This document shows, in pieces, positions 24,618 to 37,685 of a stretch of DNA of 64,000 bases. A model generated the notes under the pieces. The model was not told the DNA's origin, searched no databases, and saw nothing but the letters and a program-made list of their open reading frames with translations. Source of the DNA: Russula earlei (Eukaryota > Basidiomycota > Agaricomycetes > Russulales > Russulaceae); contig JAGFNK010000076.1 of assembly GCA_025769875.1 (NCBI GenBank), positions 62,001 to 126,000 of the forward strand. Direction: 5' to 3'. Numbering within the stretch: the stretch's first letter is position 1; the number at the start of each line of letters is the position of its first letter. A program made the translations under genes and the position numbers.

Positions 24618-27600
24618 TTATGAGACTGGCCCTCCACGAATCTCCTTCACAAGGTTCTCCCAATAACTCCAGTCAGCTTCGTCAGGGACTGTGGCCATGC
24701 TGTGGCTGGCATTAATATCCGTAGTACCCTCCATCGATGGTGTAGTGCCAAACCACCCAGACAGATCCGCACGCCCAAAACCACCCCAGGGGAGGCCAGC
24801 GAAGTCCAAAGAGCCATCTCCTCCTGGTCCGCTTGACATACTTACGGCATTGTACCATTGATCGAGGAGATTCTGGGCTGCAGATTCATCGTCTGCCGTG
24901 GGGCTACCCGAGCTGGACGTTTCAATACTTGTCTCGCCTTGCAGTCGCTGGATGGTAGGGGAAGGGAGGACGTGACTGAGCGAAGCGGTCGATTCAATAC
25001 TCAGTCTAGGGGAGATAGGTCCACTGATAGAAAGGGGGGTGAAGCCAGCGCCGCGAGACGCCGGCTTTGGGACATTCAGTATGGGTTGCGTGTCAGTAGA
25101 GGTTGTTGGTTCCAAGGGCTCTTCGAAAGCGGCCATCTCGTTAAAACAAGCTTCTACTTGAGAGGATTTCGCCTTCAGAAACTCGATGATTTTGACCTCC
25201 CGGCGCGTGGTCTCATCCATTTCTCTGATTCCCTCGTGATCCTTCAAAAACCTATCAAGAATAGTGTGCATGCGGTCGGCCATACTTCCCCGTGGATATA
25301 GGACCAGATAGATGCCACTGATCATTGCGCTCTGAAAATCTCGATATGCAATGTTCAGGGCGACGACGGTTTCTTGGGATAGTTTTGAGGCTATCGCCCT
25401 CCTGATTTCGAAATCCCTGATAGCGGAAATGAAACAGGCTCTTCGTGAGCGAGAGTATCGATCAGAGCCAAGACGGCGTAGCAGGTATGGCCGATGAAGG
25501 CTTATTCGGATAAAAAAGACCTCCGTCAGAAGCAGAAACCGGTGAGCAGGGAGGTACGGATGTGAGTCATCCAAGGAGGCGTCAAAATGTAAAGAGAAAT
25601 GAGGAGGAAGATTGTCGAGAAATCTGAGAATATCATCATCGATGGCCAACACGTCAGAATAATGGCTGTGCTGTCGAACTTGCTGGAAGTGGTGAACAAT
25701 GCGACCGATGATCCCGGCGAGTCTATGACGCAGAATAGCAAAGGTCATGCGAGTTGGAGTGGTCAAGGGAGGCGGATTGCGAAGTTCAGAGACGCTAACT
25801 TCATCCTCAACATTAAGAGGGGGAAGGGTCGAAGAGTATGCATCTTGTATCGCGTTTGGTCGCCCCAGAAAGAGAGCGTACGATCGATCTGCGTGATACA
25901 GATATGCCCTGCGCAAGTTGGTTCTGTATGAACACTACGAGAGAGAACATACCAAATTCGCCTGCGATACTCTACTTGTGCTGGCTCCAATCCCTATAAG
26001 AGAAGTCGAATGTATGATTTAGGATTCGTATAACGGCCCCTTACCATCGTCGATGCGTCTCGATGCAGACCGAGGGCCTTAACGGCATGAGTGGAGACCA
26101 TTTTCAGAAAAGTTTGTCTCACCTGTGCTGTACGTACAGCAGCACCCAACTGACTCCAACATTCAGTTACCCGGCGATCGAAAGTCAGGTAACGCGCACT
26201 CTGTAGTATTATCAACACATTTCAACTCAAGAGACATCGAGAGGTTCACTTGCCAGAAGGCGCGTTAGGACCATATCTAACGAGTCCGGTTGTATTGCCG
26301 CAGCAATGAGCATGGATCGTCGGGCTGTCAAAAGCCATCGAGTCGGACAATGACGATGAGGTGACGACGTGATAGACATACAAGACCAATAATACCTAAG
26401 AGATGTCAGTCTCCTGTTCCTGGCATCCCCTGCTATGTGCTCCGGTGCTATACGGACAGCAATTGCGAGAACGACAAAGAGCAAAGGTAAGAAGCGAACG
26501 TCGTTCGGATGAACGCCAACTCCGTTAACGCAAACTGAGGCATAAGACCTCCGAAAGTCTCGCTCAGAGATAGGATAGCGCGTCCAATTTCTACTTGACG
26601 TCAGACAGGTATCAACCCCGACTTAGGACTGGTGGCCTACATTGAGGTAAAATAAAAGTCGATCAACACATCCGCAAACCTTTGCGGCGGAAGCTCGTGA
26701 ACAAGTTCGGTTATCTTATGAGGAGAAACACCGCAATCTTGTATCAGCGTCTTGAGATTGTCTGCCGCCGTAGGTTCGGCATCCTGCCGAACAGAGTCGA
26801 TAGAAGCCACGAAAATTTTCGTGTCATCACCTCCTGGCGGGTTCGAAAGCAATGTTGTGGAACTCATTTGAGCGGTAGGTACGGCGTTCTGGAGCTATAC
26901 ACAAGATTTTAGGTACCAGGAAGCATGTAAATTGTTGACATCCTCACCTGTTGTAATACTGACGCAGGTGCTATACTCCCGGATGCACTAGTCCCGTACC
27001 ATTTTCCGCTTTGAAAGGTGCCACTGCCAACGTCATCCTCTTCCGCTTGTGAGTGTGCACCTGTATCGGCACCAGGGGAGAGGGAACGAGCATGCTCTCT
27101 GGACCAACTATCCTTAGAAAGGTGTGGTAAGGCAATCTCGATGATATGCTCAAGGCGAGCGAGACGGAGGTGGATATCTTGATCCGGTTTACCAGGAGTG
27201 TATGCTTTACACAACTCAGGCACCTTGCGAGCCACACACTGGAAACGTAGTTAAGCGCATTCGCAGCGTTGATCTTGTGTATCGACGCATACGTGGGAAC
27301 AAGGCATTTGACGGTCGCACTAAGGGAGGTATGACATGAGGCTCCGACGGAGGTGACAGTCCTGAACGTACCTTCTGCTTACGGCGGTGACACTCTCCAC
27401 AAGAATAGCTGGCCGAGAAGGTCAAAGTGTAACACAGTCCTTGAAGAGGAGAGAGAACGAACCTGACTCGGGTTCTGGCTTTCTTGGATCCGTTGAGGTC
27501 ATCATCGTCCAATTTCTTCCTCTTCATGGAAGGCGGAGGGGATGTCTGTCCTGGAGATTCATTGGGAGATTGAATGGGATTCTCGCGGTGGACCATTCGA

Positions 27601-27644
27601 GCCGAGTGTGGGATCTCCAGGAGTGAGTCAGGCGGTTTGTTCAA
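24618..27644 (-). CDS. Zn2Cys6 fungal transcription factor
   Basis: The N-terminal region is basic and Ser/Pro-rich (SMKRKKLDDDDLNGSKKART). The binuclear zinc cluster is spread over three exons near 27415-27200. Spliced, it reads CGECHRRKQK, CDRQMPCSH and CVARKVPELC, giving Cys spacing 2-6-5-2-8. A coiled-coil dimerisation stretch (HLRLARLEHIIEIALPHL) follows. The middle carries the fungal-specific transcription factor domain, with KALGLHRDAS and RRAYLYHADRSYALFLGRP. The C-terminus is Ser/Thr-rich with acidic and aromatic residues that could activate transcription. Its target genes cannot be told from the sequence. It is head to head with MED17, 67 bp between start codons. Confidence 0.85.
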
Positions 27645-27711
27645 TCAACCGACTTGCATAGCCGGAATTCCGGATCGGATTCGAGATTGATTCGGCCGCC
27701 TCCTTCACCAA
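27645..27711. promoter_or_regulatory. Shared promoter region, Zn2Cys6 factor / MED17
   Basis: The divergent start codons are 67 bp apart. This is the tightest head-to-head pair in the window and must use overlapping promoters. Confidence 0.5.
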
Positions 27712-29970
27712 ATGTCAGAGTCTCCCTTTATGCTGTCCCTCGAAAGATCCTACAAAGATGACCTTGGTCGTCCCATACCTACCGTATTCGACATCACCCC
27801 AGATGGTCGCTACGTTTTCGAGCCGTGCGCATCAACATCTTTGGTGTGGCCGTAGTTCGAGAGCTCACAGCACGTATGGACAGCGATGAACATCCCGGCA
27901 CCAAACTCGGAGAGAACTTAAGACGAATATTTGTAGAACGAGGTTTAGACTTCTTTGATCAAGACGAAGAACAGCGAAAGGCCAGCAAACCAATCGATGG
28001 CCAAGTGGCGGCACCGCAGTCAAAAGATGCTGTGAATCAGTTATCGGATGGTCAGACCACGGAGTCTATGTCCCCCGAAGCCCTGTCCAACATGAGACTC
28101 GAGATTCTGCCACAGTTAAAGTACGTGCAGCTCGCGCCCAGATTCCCAGCCCACTGCTTAGAGTTCTCAGCATCGCTCTCGGTGAGATGACACTCGCCCG
28201 AGATGTGCTTTCCCTTTACTCAGCATCTACTGCCCCTGAAAGCACGTCTGCTCTGCATGCTGACCCCTCATCTGTATCCGTACTTCCAAACGGCATCCTG
28301 GGCTCTTCTTCGGTGTCACAACCCCCTTCGATAGCATCAGTACAGTCCTTCAATGCACGCCTCGTAGCAGGGGGAAAGGACGAGGCCTTGAGAAAAGCTT
28401 CGGACCTGTTTGAATCCGCCGCTATTGCGGTCGAACGTGGCCATGACGTCGGCGCGCGATATTGGATAGACGCTTTGAAGATTAGACGACGAAACTGGGG
28501 CCTCACTCCGGCGCCCTTGCCCGTCGGAATGCCCACAGGTCGAGGCGCAGACTGGACTACCAAAGATTTCTTGATATCGTTCGGTCTGTCCGAAAGTATG
28601 TCATCTCCGTATACCTGCATACAAATGCTGAACCGGATTTCCTACAGCGTCGCCTCTCCTTCGTCAGAGAGCAACTGGCCAACTCGCTAAACACGGTTCC
28701 AAGGAACCCATTGTATTTTCTCGAAGACAAAGGACGATCCTTCGCATCAACGTTAGAACCGTAGATGCCTTTGGGACAGAAAGAACAGCTTGCAATACCA
28801 TGTCGGACGAACCGAATGATGACGACCCTTTGCAATCTACTCTCCGTGAAGTACAACGCGAAGTCCTGGACCAGGAGATATTCTCTTTGCTAATCAAGGA
28901 TGCGAGCGTCCTCCCAACTAGCTCTGTGCGCGTTTCAGAGAGGCTCCTCGTTGTTGAAGCCACTCAGGACACTGAAGTATGGTTCGAGTTGGTCAGTCTC
29001 CCCGCACTTGTTGCGCCTATTCCAGGTAACAGACTCCGAATCCTAGGTAGAGCGGGATGGGTTCACGCCCAAAGGGGTAGATACAGATACCGTTTCACAA
29101 GCCAAGTGTGATCTGATTTACTACTTCCTTCACCTTCTCCTACTCCGTGAGCACTCTCGCAGGAGGCTCACCAGGATCGGAGCGCCAGAGGCGTCCGCTC
29201 CAAGACCACATATCGACATAGCATTCCCACCAACCTCCAATTTATCGCTCCTGCAACCTGTCATCGATCTCCTACAATACGAACTCTTCTGTGTCCGCGT
29301 AAAGGCGGAGTTGAACAGAATTGTCGAGATCTTACGTCGTGTTGGTGTTCCTGTGAAGTTTCACTTTGACGCCGTTGGGGAGGACAGCACAGGGATTCTT
29401 GAATCACTGATCGGGAGTGGCACCGGTTATATCAGTGGTGTCACCACCATTCGGATTGATAACAGGCGAGTGAAGCCAACCAATCAGCGTGTCTAGCTAA
29501 TTCGCAGATCACTTAGTCGAACGCTGCGCTTTACCTTCACATCGCCTTCATCTCTGGTGGCACATCTATCCCAAGCAACTCTACCTGTTTCTTCAATTCC
29601 CCAGCTCGCACAGCTCCTTCGCGATGAGACAGAACAATGTCTCCTTCAACGAATTTGCGAGATGGGGGCCGAAATCTCTGAGCGGCTGAATGGTACCTGG
29701 CTTGTTGATATGCCCATGAATCGAGTCGTAGGCAAGTGGGAGGGCCAAACGCTGTGCGAGCCAATCCTAAACATGTCATGGGACGTAAAGAACTAATCTA
29801 TTACTAGAACATTCTCCGTCGTGTGCGAGGATACTTTACAATGTTCAGTCTCGCGGCTCGTACGGCTCACTGGGCAAGAGGAAATTGTCTCCAGAACCTA
29901 TGTCACTGGATCGGCTACGTTGTTCTCATGGATACGTGAGGTGATAGAACTATCGTTTACAAGGCAGTGA
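27712..29970 (+). CDS. MED17: Mediator complex subunit 17
   Basis: Head-module scaffold of the RNA polymerase II Mediator (Srb4 in yeast). Start ATG 27712, MSESPFMLSLERSY, then PTVFDITPDGRYVFEP. Intron 27825-27883 joins this to DEHPGTKLGENLRRIFVERG, typical of the fungal family. Next come the helical region EALSNMRLEILPQLK, SIALGEMTLARDVLSLY, then LKIRRRNWGLTPAPLP and the C-terminal domain ending CSVSRLVRLTGQEEIV. Stop TGA is at 29968-29970. Several 45-60 bp introns are present; the later ones are only roughly placed. It converges on RPL5. Confidence 0.88.
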
Positions 29971-30137
29971 ACCCTCACTGCCCAGTCCGTGAGCGATAAA
30001 CTATCTCAGTGCGAAGCACGGCGGGTATCTTAACAGAGGTGAGCGTGATTTTTGTGGATTATGGTAAGCAGACATGAACATGCAACGAAGGCATAATGGC
30101 AAGGATGTATGTGATATGCGCAGGGGAGGCATAACAA

Positions 30138-31277
30138 CTATTCATCGTCCTCATCTTCGTCCTCATCCACGGCAGCTCCACCACTAGCCTTGAACGCCTC
30201 AATCTTCGCCTGGATTTTGGCTTTACGTTGTTCAAGAGTGAGGCGAGGCGTGACATATTTCTTGCCCTCTGCCTTCCAGTCTTTCGTCTTTTCCGTTGGC
30301 TTGAAAGTAGGATCTTCACGAATGGCTGCATATGCGTCGGTGTAGATCCCTTCGATGTCATCTGATCCAATGCCATCCGCGAGATATGTAGAAAATTGTT
30401 TCTTAAAGCTATCGGACGGTGAGAGATATGAACTGGCAACTACCCATGAAGGATAAACTTACCGCTCGTCATCCTCCTCTTCCAAACTCTCCATATATTC
30501 CGCGACGTGCCCACCAAAAATATATTTTTTGAGGACCTCTGAATCCAGCGCTTTGCTTTCTTGGTCGTAGCCAGGGAAGCGCTTCTCGTTGTGGGGGATG
30601 TAAAGTCCACCGTCACTGGCGCCTTTCAGAGCCCCAAAAACGCGTGAACCTGTGGAAGTGCGCTTCAAGCCGACATCAAGATAACATTTGAAAGGCCTAG
30701 GAGAATCCTCATCGCCTAGGGCTTCGGTCAGAGAAATAGTGCCATCGGGCTCTGTGACGCCCTGGTACTTGTCGGCAAGGCCCAGTTTGGTCAATGCACG
30801 GCGGGCGACAAGAAGACCAGTAGCATACGCTACAGATGCGACGTCAGGGAAATTACACGCTATATCACAAGGGGCCAGTACCGGCAGTCCAATTTGTGAG
30901 GCCGTGGTTGATACCATAGCGTGGTAACTCTCGTGAATGTGCAGCCGCGAGGACGAAGTCACCTTGTAGGCGAGCATAGATAATCTGGACGATGATGTCC
31001 TTGTTTGTGAAACGAACAACGAGGCGATACTTGGGCGCGTTACTGAGCTTGTGGTTTATGAAACAGTATTTGGCGTGCGCGAACGACGACTTACTACTTG
31101 TTTTTTGCTTGCGATACTAGCCGCTTGCGAGCGTAGTCTGTAAGGAAACATTGCTGTGAGGTTTCAGTGAATAAGGCAAAACTGCGTACAATCGGTTTTT
31201 CCTTCTCTCCTGCGACGGTACTTTACTTGAAAACGGGAGAAGTATGCATCAGATTTGATCTTCTTGACGAACGGCAT
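30138..31277 (-). CDS. RPL5: 60S ribosomal protein L5 (uL18)
   Basis: Part of the 5S RNP of the large ribosomal subunit. Start ATG 31277 gives [17 protein letters not shown] and [11 protein letters not shown]. The following exons give [53 protein letters not shown] and [20 protein letters not shown]. The C-terminus is acidic ([10 protein letters not shown]), stop 30138-30140. At least five introns fall at conserved-looking places. The cag directly before the ATG could be an acceptor of a 5' leader intron. High expression is expected, and the gene is divergent from the RRM gene. Confidence 0.95.
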
Positions 31278-31613
31278 CTGGGCCAAAGTGAGCAAGCGGA
31301 AAAAGGTCAGTATCCGCAAGCCGCTCGATCCATCCACCGCCAAGGCGCGAGGCTCTTCCAGCAGGGTACAACCCGCGACACATATGGAAACGCACGGTTG
31401 GCCATGATATTTTGTAACTGTCTACTCACCTTGTGATTAACGAAGAAATCGCCCCAAGACGGTGAGGATGTCGATCTGTAAACCTGCAATGACAATTAAG
31501 GTTTATCTGCCGGGCCGTTGTCCGATTACGTAATCGAAATGTGAGCGTGAGCGTTGCGCGTCTCGTGTGTCTTCCCTTCATTTCTGCTACACTATCCCAA
31601 CGGCCTTTTCAAC
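31278..31613. other. Intergenic region between RPL5 and the RRM gene
   Basis: A 336-bp divergent promoter interval. Pyrimidine-rich patches near the downstream ATG are visible, but no motif I can name. Confidence 0.4.
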
Positions 31614-32402
31614 ATGCACTCAAACTACAGCCAGGGTTACAATCAGCAGGCGTCCTCCTCTTCCGATGTTAACCCCTATCATCAACCGTACCAAGGCCCA
31701 ATCTATCCTTTGCCCTCTACGTCCTCTCATAGTGCACCGGTCCCCGCAAACGCGTATGAATATGACGTCGGCATACTCGCCCAACAATCAGTGTATGTTC
31801 CAGGTGCTATGATAGACAAAAAAGGAGGCTCAGGTGGAAAGTTGGCAAAGGGCGGAAAGCGAACGACCGTCCTTCGAAAGGGTGGCGGAAAGACTTGGGA
31901 GGATCAGACTTTGCTCGAATGGAACCCATGTATGATACCTTCTTTCTTCTCTATACGCTATTAACATCTGTTTGTAGCGTGGTTCCGATTGTTTGTCGGA
32001 GATTTGAGTAATGACGTCTCTGACGATGTACTCGCTGGTGCCTTCAATAAGTACTCGTCATTCCAGAAAGCGCGTGTCATTAGGGACAGGCTAAGTCAAA
32101 AGGTATGTTCCAACCGTTCTTGTTCTTCCGTAATTTCTGCTCACAGCCGACGAGGCCAAGTATGGCTTTGTCGCATTTTCAGATCCAGAGGACTTCCTCA
32201 AAGCGTGGAAGGAGATGGATGGTCCGTTCTTCATCATTTTTACATCTCCCTTTCCTGATGTTTTTCAGGCAAATACGTCGGAAATCGCCCCATAAAACTG
32301 AAGAAAGCTGATAGTACTGCTATTCGTCCTGTGGAAATCGGCCATCGTAAAGCAAAGCAGCTGGAAATGGAGTTGAAGAAGAACAGGAAGAAGCCATATT
32401 AG
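31614..32402 (+). CDS. RBM42-like RNA-binding protein (single RRM)
   Basis: The N-terminal 70 residues are Tyr/Gln/Pro-rich and disordered (MHSNYSQGYNQQ). A Gly/Lys linker follows, then TWEDQTLLEWNPSWFRLFVG, the junction typical of RBM42, where the RRM starts. RNP2 is LFVGDL and RNP1 is YGFVAF; the domain closes with NRPIKLKKA. The tail is basic (ELKKNRKKPY), stop 32400-32402. Three short introns interrupt the RRM. RBM42 family members take part in pre-mRNA splicing. The next gene, CTNNBL1, is also spliceosome-linked and lies 177 bp downstream on the same strand. Confidence 0.85.
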
Positions 32403-32579
32403 ATACCATCATATTGTCTACGTGACTTCGTGTCTACTCGTAGAGTCTGTGTTGTTGCTTTTCCCATACCGTATAAGATCCAGTCATGACTTTGTCGTGT
32501 TCGTTTCGTACGATGCACGTGCCATTTCAAACGCGTCGTTCACTTTCTACTTAGTGTACAGTCAATACCTGCCTTATAC

Positions 32580-34894
32580 ATGGATATCGACAAGCTCTTC
32601 AAGGTACTGTGTGCACATCGGTCAGTACCTTCCTTGTGTATATTGAAGCCACTTCAGGTACCAAAAATCCCCACAGGGGGGAACAAAAGACGCATGCCAG
32701 ACGCACCAACGTCTGAGATGCTCAAGAGGATGAAGTTGGCCTCAGAAGACGCGTCCGCCGTCATCGCATCTTCATCACCTTCTACTGCTCCTCCCAAGCG
32801 AGTGGCAACAGTGCACGATGCCGATTCTGACGAGGACGGAGATGATGGCCCAGGAAGTGAAAACTTTGCACCAGGAAATGATGCAGATTACTTTGCCGAG
32901 GAGGACGAAGAAGGGCGGTTTTTCGGTGGCGGCCTCACGAAAGAACAAAAGGAGATATTGAACATCTTTGACAATGCGGGGGCTGACCAAATTCCGGACG
33001 ACGTTCGTACCCGTTCCATCGTCCGGCGTGCTCCACTCATCATTGGTGTTTGGCTTCCGCCAGTCTGAAACGCTCTCATCTTCTGGCATAAAAAAGTTTT
33101 TGTTACGGCTTGAGAGAGCCGCCAATAAGAACCAGTCACAACGGTCGAAATATCCTGACGATCCAACGAAGTGGGTATTGCTCCTCCACTGTACCATATC
33201 CTGGCTCTCACCACAGCTGGTGTTAGGTTCATTGATTCAGAAGCGGACCTTGATGCGGCCATTAAAGCCTTACTTCCTCTTGCTCAGGTCCCCAAGGTCG
33301 CTTATCCACTTCTCGTCGGCTCAGGTCAGCTTGAGACATTGGTCGGACTTCTTAGCCACGAAAATGCAGATATTGCGCTTGACATCATAGAATTGATTCA
33401 TGAACTTACGGACGAGGATGTTGGCGAGGAGGCCGACAATGAAGAAGAGGAAGACCCGGAGCAAAGAGAGGCCGTGTTGAAGAGCTTGATTGCGGCCCTG
33501 GTGCGTCGCTTCCACGAGGTCGTGCATGGCGCTTACGTGCCCTCAGTTGGACCACTCCATTTTGGAGCTGCTTGTCGATAACATGACACGGCTCGACGAA
33601 GCAGAGGAGGCAGACCGCCAAGGGATATTTCACGTTTTGGGCATATTTGAGAACTTCGTTGGTTCCAAGCCACCGCTGGCCGAACGATTAGTCCTGAAGA
33701 CCAAGCTTTTGCCCTGGTTATTGAACCGTATTCAATCTAAAACCCACGATGAGAACCGGGGCTACGCAGCCGAGTTATTATCCATTCTGCTGCAATGGAG
33801 TCAGCTCAATCGCCTCGAGCTTGGGAAAAGGGACGGGGTGGAAACACTCTTGAATGTCGCCTCGGTATGTTGCCATGCTAAAGGATTATTCAAGGGGTCT
33901 CACGTGTCCAAAGCAATTTCGTCGACGAGACCCTACCGATGCTGATGAGGCCGAATTCATGGAGAACGTGTTTGACTCGCTGTGTTCCGCCCTTGCCGAG
34001 GCGGATATCAAAGACTTATTTTTGAAAAGCGAGGGTGTCGATCTCATGGTTCTGATGATGAGGTATATCCTACCTAAATTTCCCCTGAATTTATCTCTTG
34101 ACTGCTCCTCTGTCAGAGACAAGATGCAAGCGCGCTCACGTGCCATTAAAGCCTTGGATCATGCGATGTCTGGACTTGCAGGTGCAGAGGCATGCAAGAT
34201 ATTCGTCGAGGCGTCGGGCCTCAAGTATTTGTTCAACACTCTCATGGGAAAGGTCCGCCTTGGTTAGATTTCCGCTCAGCCTTCCTTCTGAAAGTAGTGC
34301 CAGCCACTCAAAAAGCAGAAGGGTGGCACCCAGACGCCTGCTCCAGAAGATACGACCCACACCCTTGGCATTCTTTCGTCGCTCTTCACAAATCTTCCTT
34401 CCGACTCTCCCGCCCGAATCCGCCTTCTCGCGAAATTTGTAGAGAATAACTACGAGAAGACGGACAAATTACTCGACATCCGTACTTCAGCACAGGCGCG
34501 GCTCGCCGAGGTGGATCGGGAAATTGATGCGGAAAAGAAGGAACTGCTCGGGGGTGCTGGACAAGTAGGGGACGAAGAGGACACATGGTATTTGCGACGG
34601 CTCGACGGCGGGCTCTACACACTGCAAACTGTGGATTACATCTTGGCATGGATCGTCATGGAAGATGATGGGGTACGTGCTATCCGGTTGCAGCCGTTCT
34701 TGCTTCTGATTGCGTCCTAGATTCGTGATCATGTGCGGCAGATGCTCGATCGGCGCAACAAGTCCTTTGGGGACCTCGTCTCAACGCTCCGGGTTTTCCG
34801 CGACAACATTGATGAGGGAGAACGGAATGACTCTGATGACCTCTCTCAACGCGAGATATTACAGCATCTAATGGCTTTCTTGGAAAGTTGCTAA
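32580..34894 (+). CDS. CTNNBL1: Beta-catenin-like protein 1 (armadillo repeats, spliceosome-associated)
   Basis: MDIDKLFK is joined across a 5' intron to VPKIPTGGNKRRMPD, which carries a basic nuclear localisation-type stretch. An acidic segment follows. The armadillo core includes SEADLDAAIKALLPLAQVP, HENADIALDIIELIHELTDE, KLLPWLLNRIQSKTHDENRG and ALDHAMSGLAGAEACKIFVE. It ends near QHLMAFLESC, stop 34892-34894. The family binds Prp19-complex factors such as CDC5. Several short introns are present. It converges on UTP15 with 56 bp between the stop codons, so the 3' UTRs must overlap. Confidence 0.9.
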
Positions 34895-34950
34895 CATTAT
34901 ACGGTGGCTACACGTGGACGTACTTTTCGCCCCGGGCTCGTGCTGAACAT

Positions 34951-36768
34951 TCATGCGGAGAGCGCCACAAACGCGAACAGCATGTCGAGTGCTCCTTTCA
35001 CTTTGACAAGATCATTTTGAAGCCGCAACTCGGCTTCCAGTTTTCTTTGCAGGCGCAGGAAGAGGGAATCGATGGTGGGAGACTGGCCGAGAACGGGGGT
35101 ATACATCTCTGCGGGAGAGTATATCGTAAAGCACAAGTTGTGATCGAGATTGCAAATGATGACACACCGATGATGAGCCCCGCAACATCGCATGCTATGG
35201 CACCGAAGCGAGGGTCGGTTACGTATTTCAGCAGAAGCCGCAACATGGGCTCGAGAAGGACGTCGTCACGACCTGCCAGCGCTGACGGAAGGCCATCGCG
35301 ATAAATAAGTTCTTGAATAAGCGCAAATGTGGTCGTAGGGGGAACTTGCTGAAACCTTAAGTAGTCAAACCTAGGTTAATGCCCGGTGAAAAGGCGAGCG
35401 CTCACCTTTCGTAAAGCAGAATCCAGCGCAGCCGAGTACTTGAATCCCTTCAACAGTCGATCGTACTCCTTCAACCTTCGCCTTCGTTTGCTCTCGACCT
35501 TGAACTCGTCCACATCGCCGACCGGTTTTTTCTTGGTGCGATCCCGGACGCGGGGCTGTCCAATGCTCGGGAGGACGCCTCCCAAAACGGATTCGAGGGC
35601 GGCTACGCGGAGGGGGGCCTCGTCGAGGGCCAAAGTTCCTTCCGATGAGGCCTTCGGCTGGCGTCGACGAACCGAAAGCGTTCCATCGGACATGCCGACG
35701 GCGATGTGCGTCTCGTCGGGCTGCACCGCGAATCGTCAATCTCACGAGCCTCCCGCACCTCAGACCCCAAGGGCCGACCGGCAAGAGGCGACGCACCGAT
35801 ACGGAGAGACATATCACGGGGGCGGAGTAGCGCATCGTGTGCACGACATTGTAATTGCTGACGTCGTACACCTTGATCATGTGGTCGAGCCCCCCGGACA
35901 ACAACCTCGACGAGTTGGCGTTGAAGGCGAGAGACGTGACCGCCTTCTTGTGGTTCGAGATGGCGCGGAGACACCGTCCGCCCGCGACGATGTCCCACAC
36001 GCGGAGGATGGACCCAGCAGCTGACAGGGCGACCGTCCCCGATGGATACATGAGCACTTGCTCGACCGGTACGGAACCGGCACTGGACCGCGCCGAGGTT
36101 GAGCCCATGAGGAGTTCGCATTCGCCCGTGCGAGTATCGAAAATGCGGACGGTGCCGTCGTACGAGCCGGTGAGGATGAGATGGGGATCGGTAGAGGAGA
36201 CTTGGCCCGAGCGGACGTAGTCGGTGTGCGAGACGAAGGTGGTGATGGTCGACTGCGAGGGCACGTCCCATAGCCGTACGGTGGTATCGTCAGAGCACGA
36301 AAGCACCTGCGTGTGATCGAGCGCTGAGAACCTCGTGACATGCACGGGCTGCTTATGAGCATCGAGAGTGCGGAGAATCGCCCGAGAGTTGACATCGAAG
36401 ATCTAGGCATACGAGTGAGGCCTTCAAGTCATAGGTCAAGACCAGACACTCACCTGGATCAAGCCGCTGTCATCCCCGGCCACAAGCAGTTTTCCATCGT
36501 CACGAATGAAGCCGCTTCTGGCGACGTCCTTGAACCTTGCGATGGTCTTGACGATTTTCTGTGTCCGAGGGGCGTATATGTGCACTCTGGTGGCAGCGGT
36601 GACAGCATATCTATGCGGTTTTGCGAGAGTAAAATGAACGGAAGTAACGGGAGCATATTCCTTGACAAAGACGGGACTCCTGAAAGACCTCCAATATCGA
36701 GACTCTGCGCCATGTTTTTCTGGAGCAGGCTTTGCGTGTTTGCCTAGGATGACGGGCTGGTAATCCAT
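34951..36768 (-). CDS. UTP15: U3 snoRNP / t-UTP WD40 protein UTP15
   Basis: WD40 propeller plus UTP15 C-terminal domain, acting in the small-subunit processome and rDNA transcription. The start is MDYQPVILGKHAKP at 36768. Repeats include SSTDPHLILTGSYDGTVRIF, LSGGLDHMIKVYDVSNY and PDETHIAVGMSDGTLSVRRR. The C-terminal half has SKRRRRLKEYDRLLKGFKYS and ends MYTPVLGQSPTIDSLFLRL... LDMLFAFVALSA. Part of the middle is very GC-rich and open in all frames, so only the WD-like frame should be trusted. An intron of about 90 bp links ICLS to PDETH. Confidence 0.9.
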
Positions 36769-36899
36769 TCGACGTCAGGCGTGGCCCGGCACGGCAGCAA
36801 AGCTTTGCTCCTCTCATCATTTTCATAGGTCACATGTCCACGGACTGATTATCGATTCTCACGCGCTTTTCTCTCACCTCCTCTCATTGCAGTCGAAAA
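36769..36899. promoter_or_regulatory. Shared promoter region, UTP15 / TCTP, with CT-rich tract
   Basis: 131 bp lie between divergent starts. A pyrimidine-rich tract at 36866-36890 precedes the TCTP start. TCTP mRNAs in animals carry 5' oligopyrimidine leaders; whether this tract is in the leader here cannot be told. Confidence 0.45.
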
Positions 36900-37685
36900 A
36901 TGTTGTTGTATGAAGACATTCTTACCGGAGACGAGATGTTTTCCGATGCATTCCCCATGTTTGAACACTCTCATTTTGTTCCCTGTTACTCCTTCCTAAC
37001 GTCCCTTTCAAGCAAAGAAGTCGACAATGTCGCCTACGAGGTAGATTGTCAATTGATACAGATCAAGGAGGGTAATGTCGATATCGGTCGGTATTTCCCC
37101 ACCCTCATTTTCTGCGACTGATTATTATCGTTTTTAATTTTTCTAAATCTCCTTTGTAGGTGCCAATCCCTCTGCCGAGGAGCAGGAGGAGGCGCTCGAG
37201 GACGGTGCTAAACAAGTCAACAATGTCGTTCATTCGTTTCGCCTACAATCGACTTCATTCGACAAGAAGTCGTACCTCACATACCTCAAGGTTAATTATA
37301 CCCATCTATCTGGTCCAGCATCTGGTGATGTCATGTCACTGCGATAGGCATATATGAAAGCTGTCAAGGAAAAACTTGCCGAAGACCGCGTTGCCTCTTT
37401 TGAGAAGGATGCTCAGGCCTTTGCGAAAAAGATCATTGGCAACTTCAAAGATTATGAATTTGTGGGACCCTCCGAGTCTTTTTTTGCTGCTGGATCCTGA
37501 TGCGAGTTACAGTACGTTGGCGAGTCGATGAACCCCGACGGTATGGTGGCATTATTGAACTATCGCGAAGATGGTATCACACGTGAGGATAGCCCGTTTC
37601 CCATATGTTTCAATTCTAATAATGAGTACCCTTCGTAGCCTATTTCACCTTCTGGAAGGACGGCCTTAAGGAGTCAAAGCTCTAA
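36900..37685 (+). CDS. Translationally controlled tumour protein homologue
   Basis: Start ATG 36900, [19 protein letters not shown]. An intron beginning at 36959 joins this to [19 protein letters not shown]. Then come [20 protein letters not shown], a helical hairpin ([20 protein letters not shown]), the central [17 protein letters not shown] signature and the C-terminal [14 protein letters not shown]. Stop is 37683-37685. About 167 residues, the family length. TCTP (yeast Tma19) is an abundant cytosolic protein associated with ribosomes and stress. Four or five short introns are present. It converges on the PDI gene. Confidence 0.95.

Noticed and set aside
35386..36220. Long Arg-rich frames on both strands over UTP15
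   Set aside because: GC-rich code leaves all frames open; only the minus frame with WD repeats makes sense.
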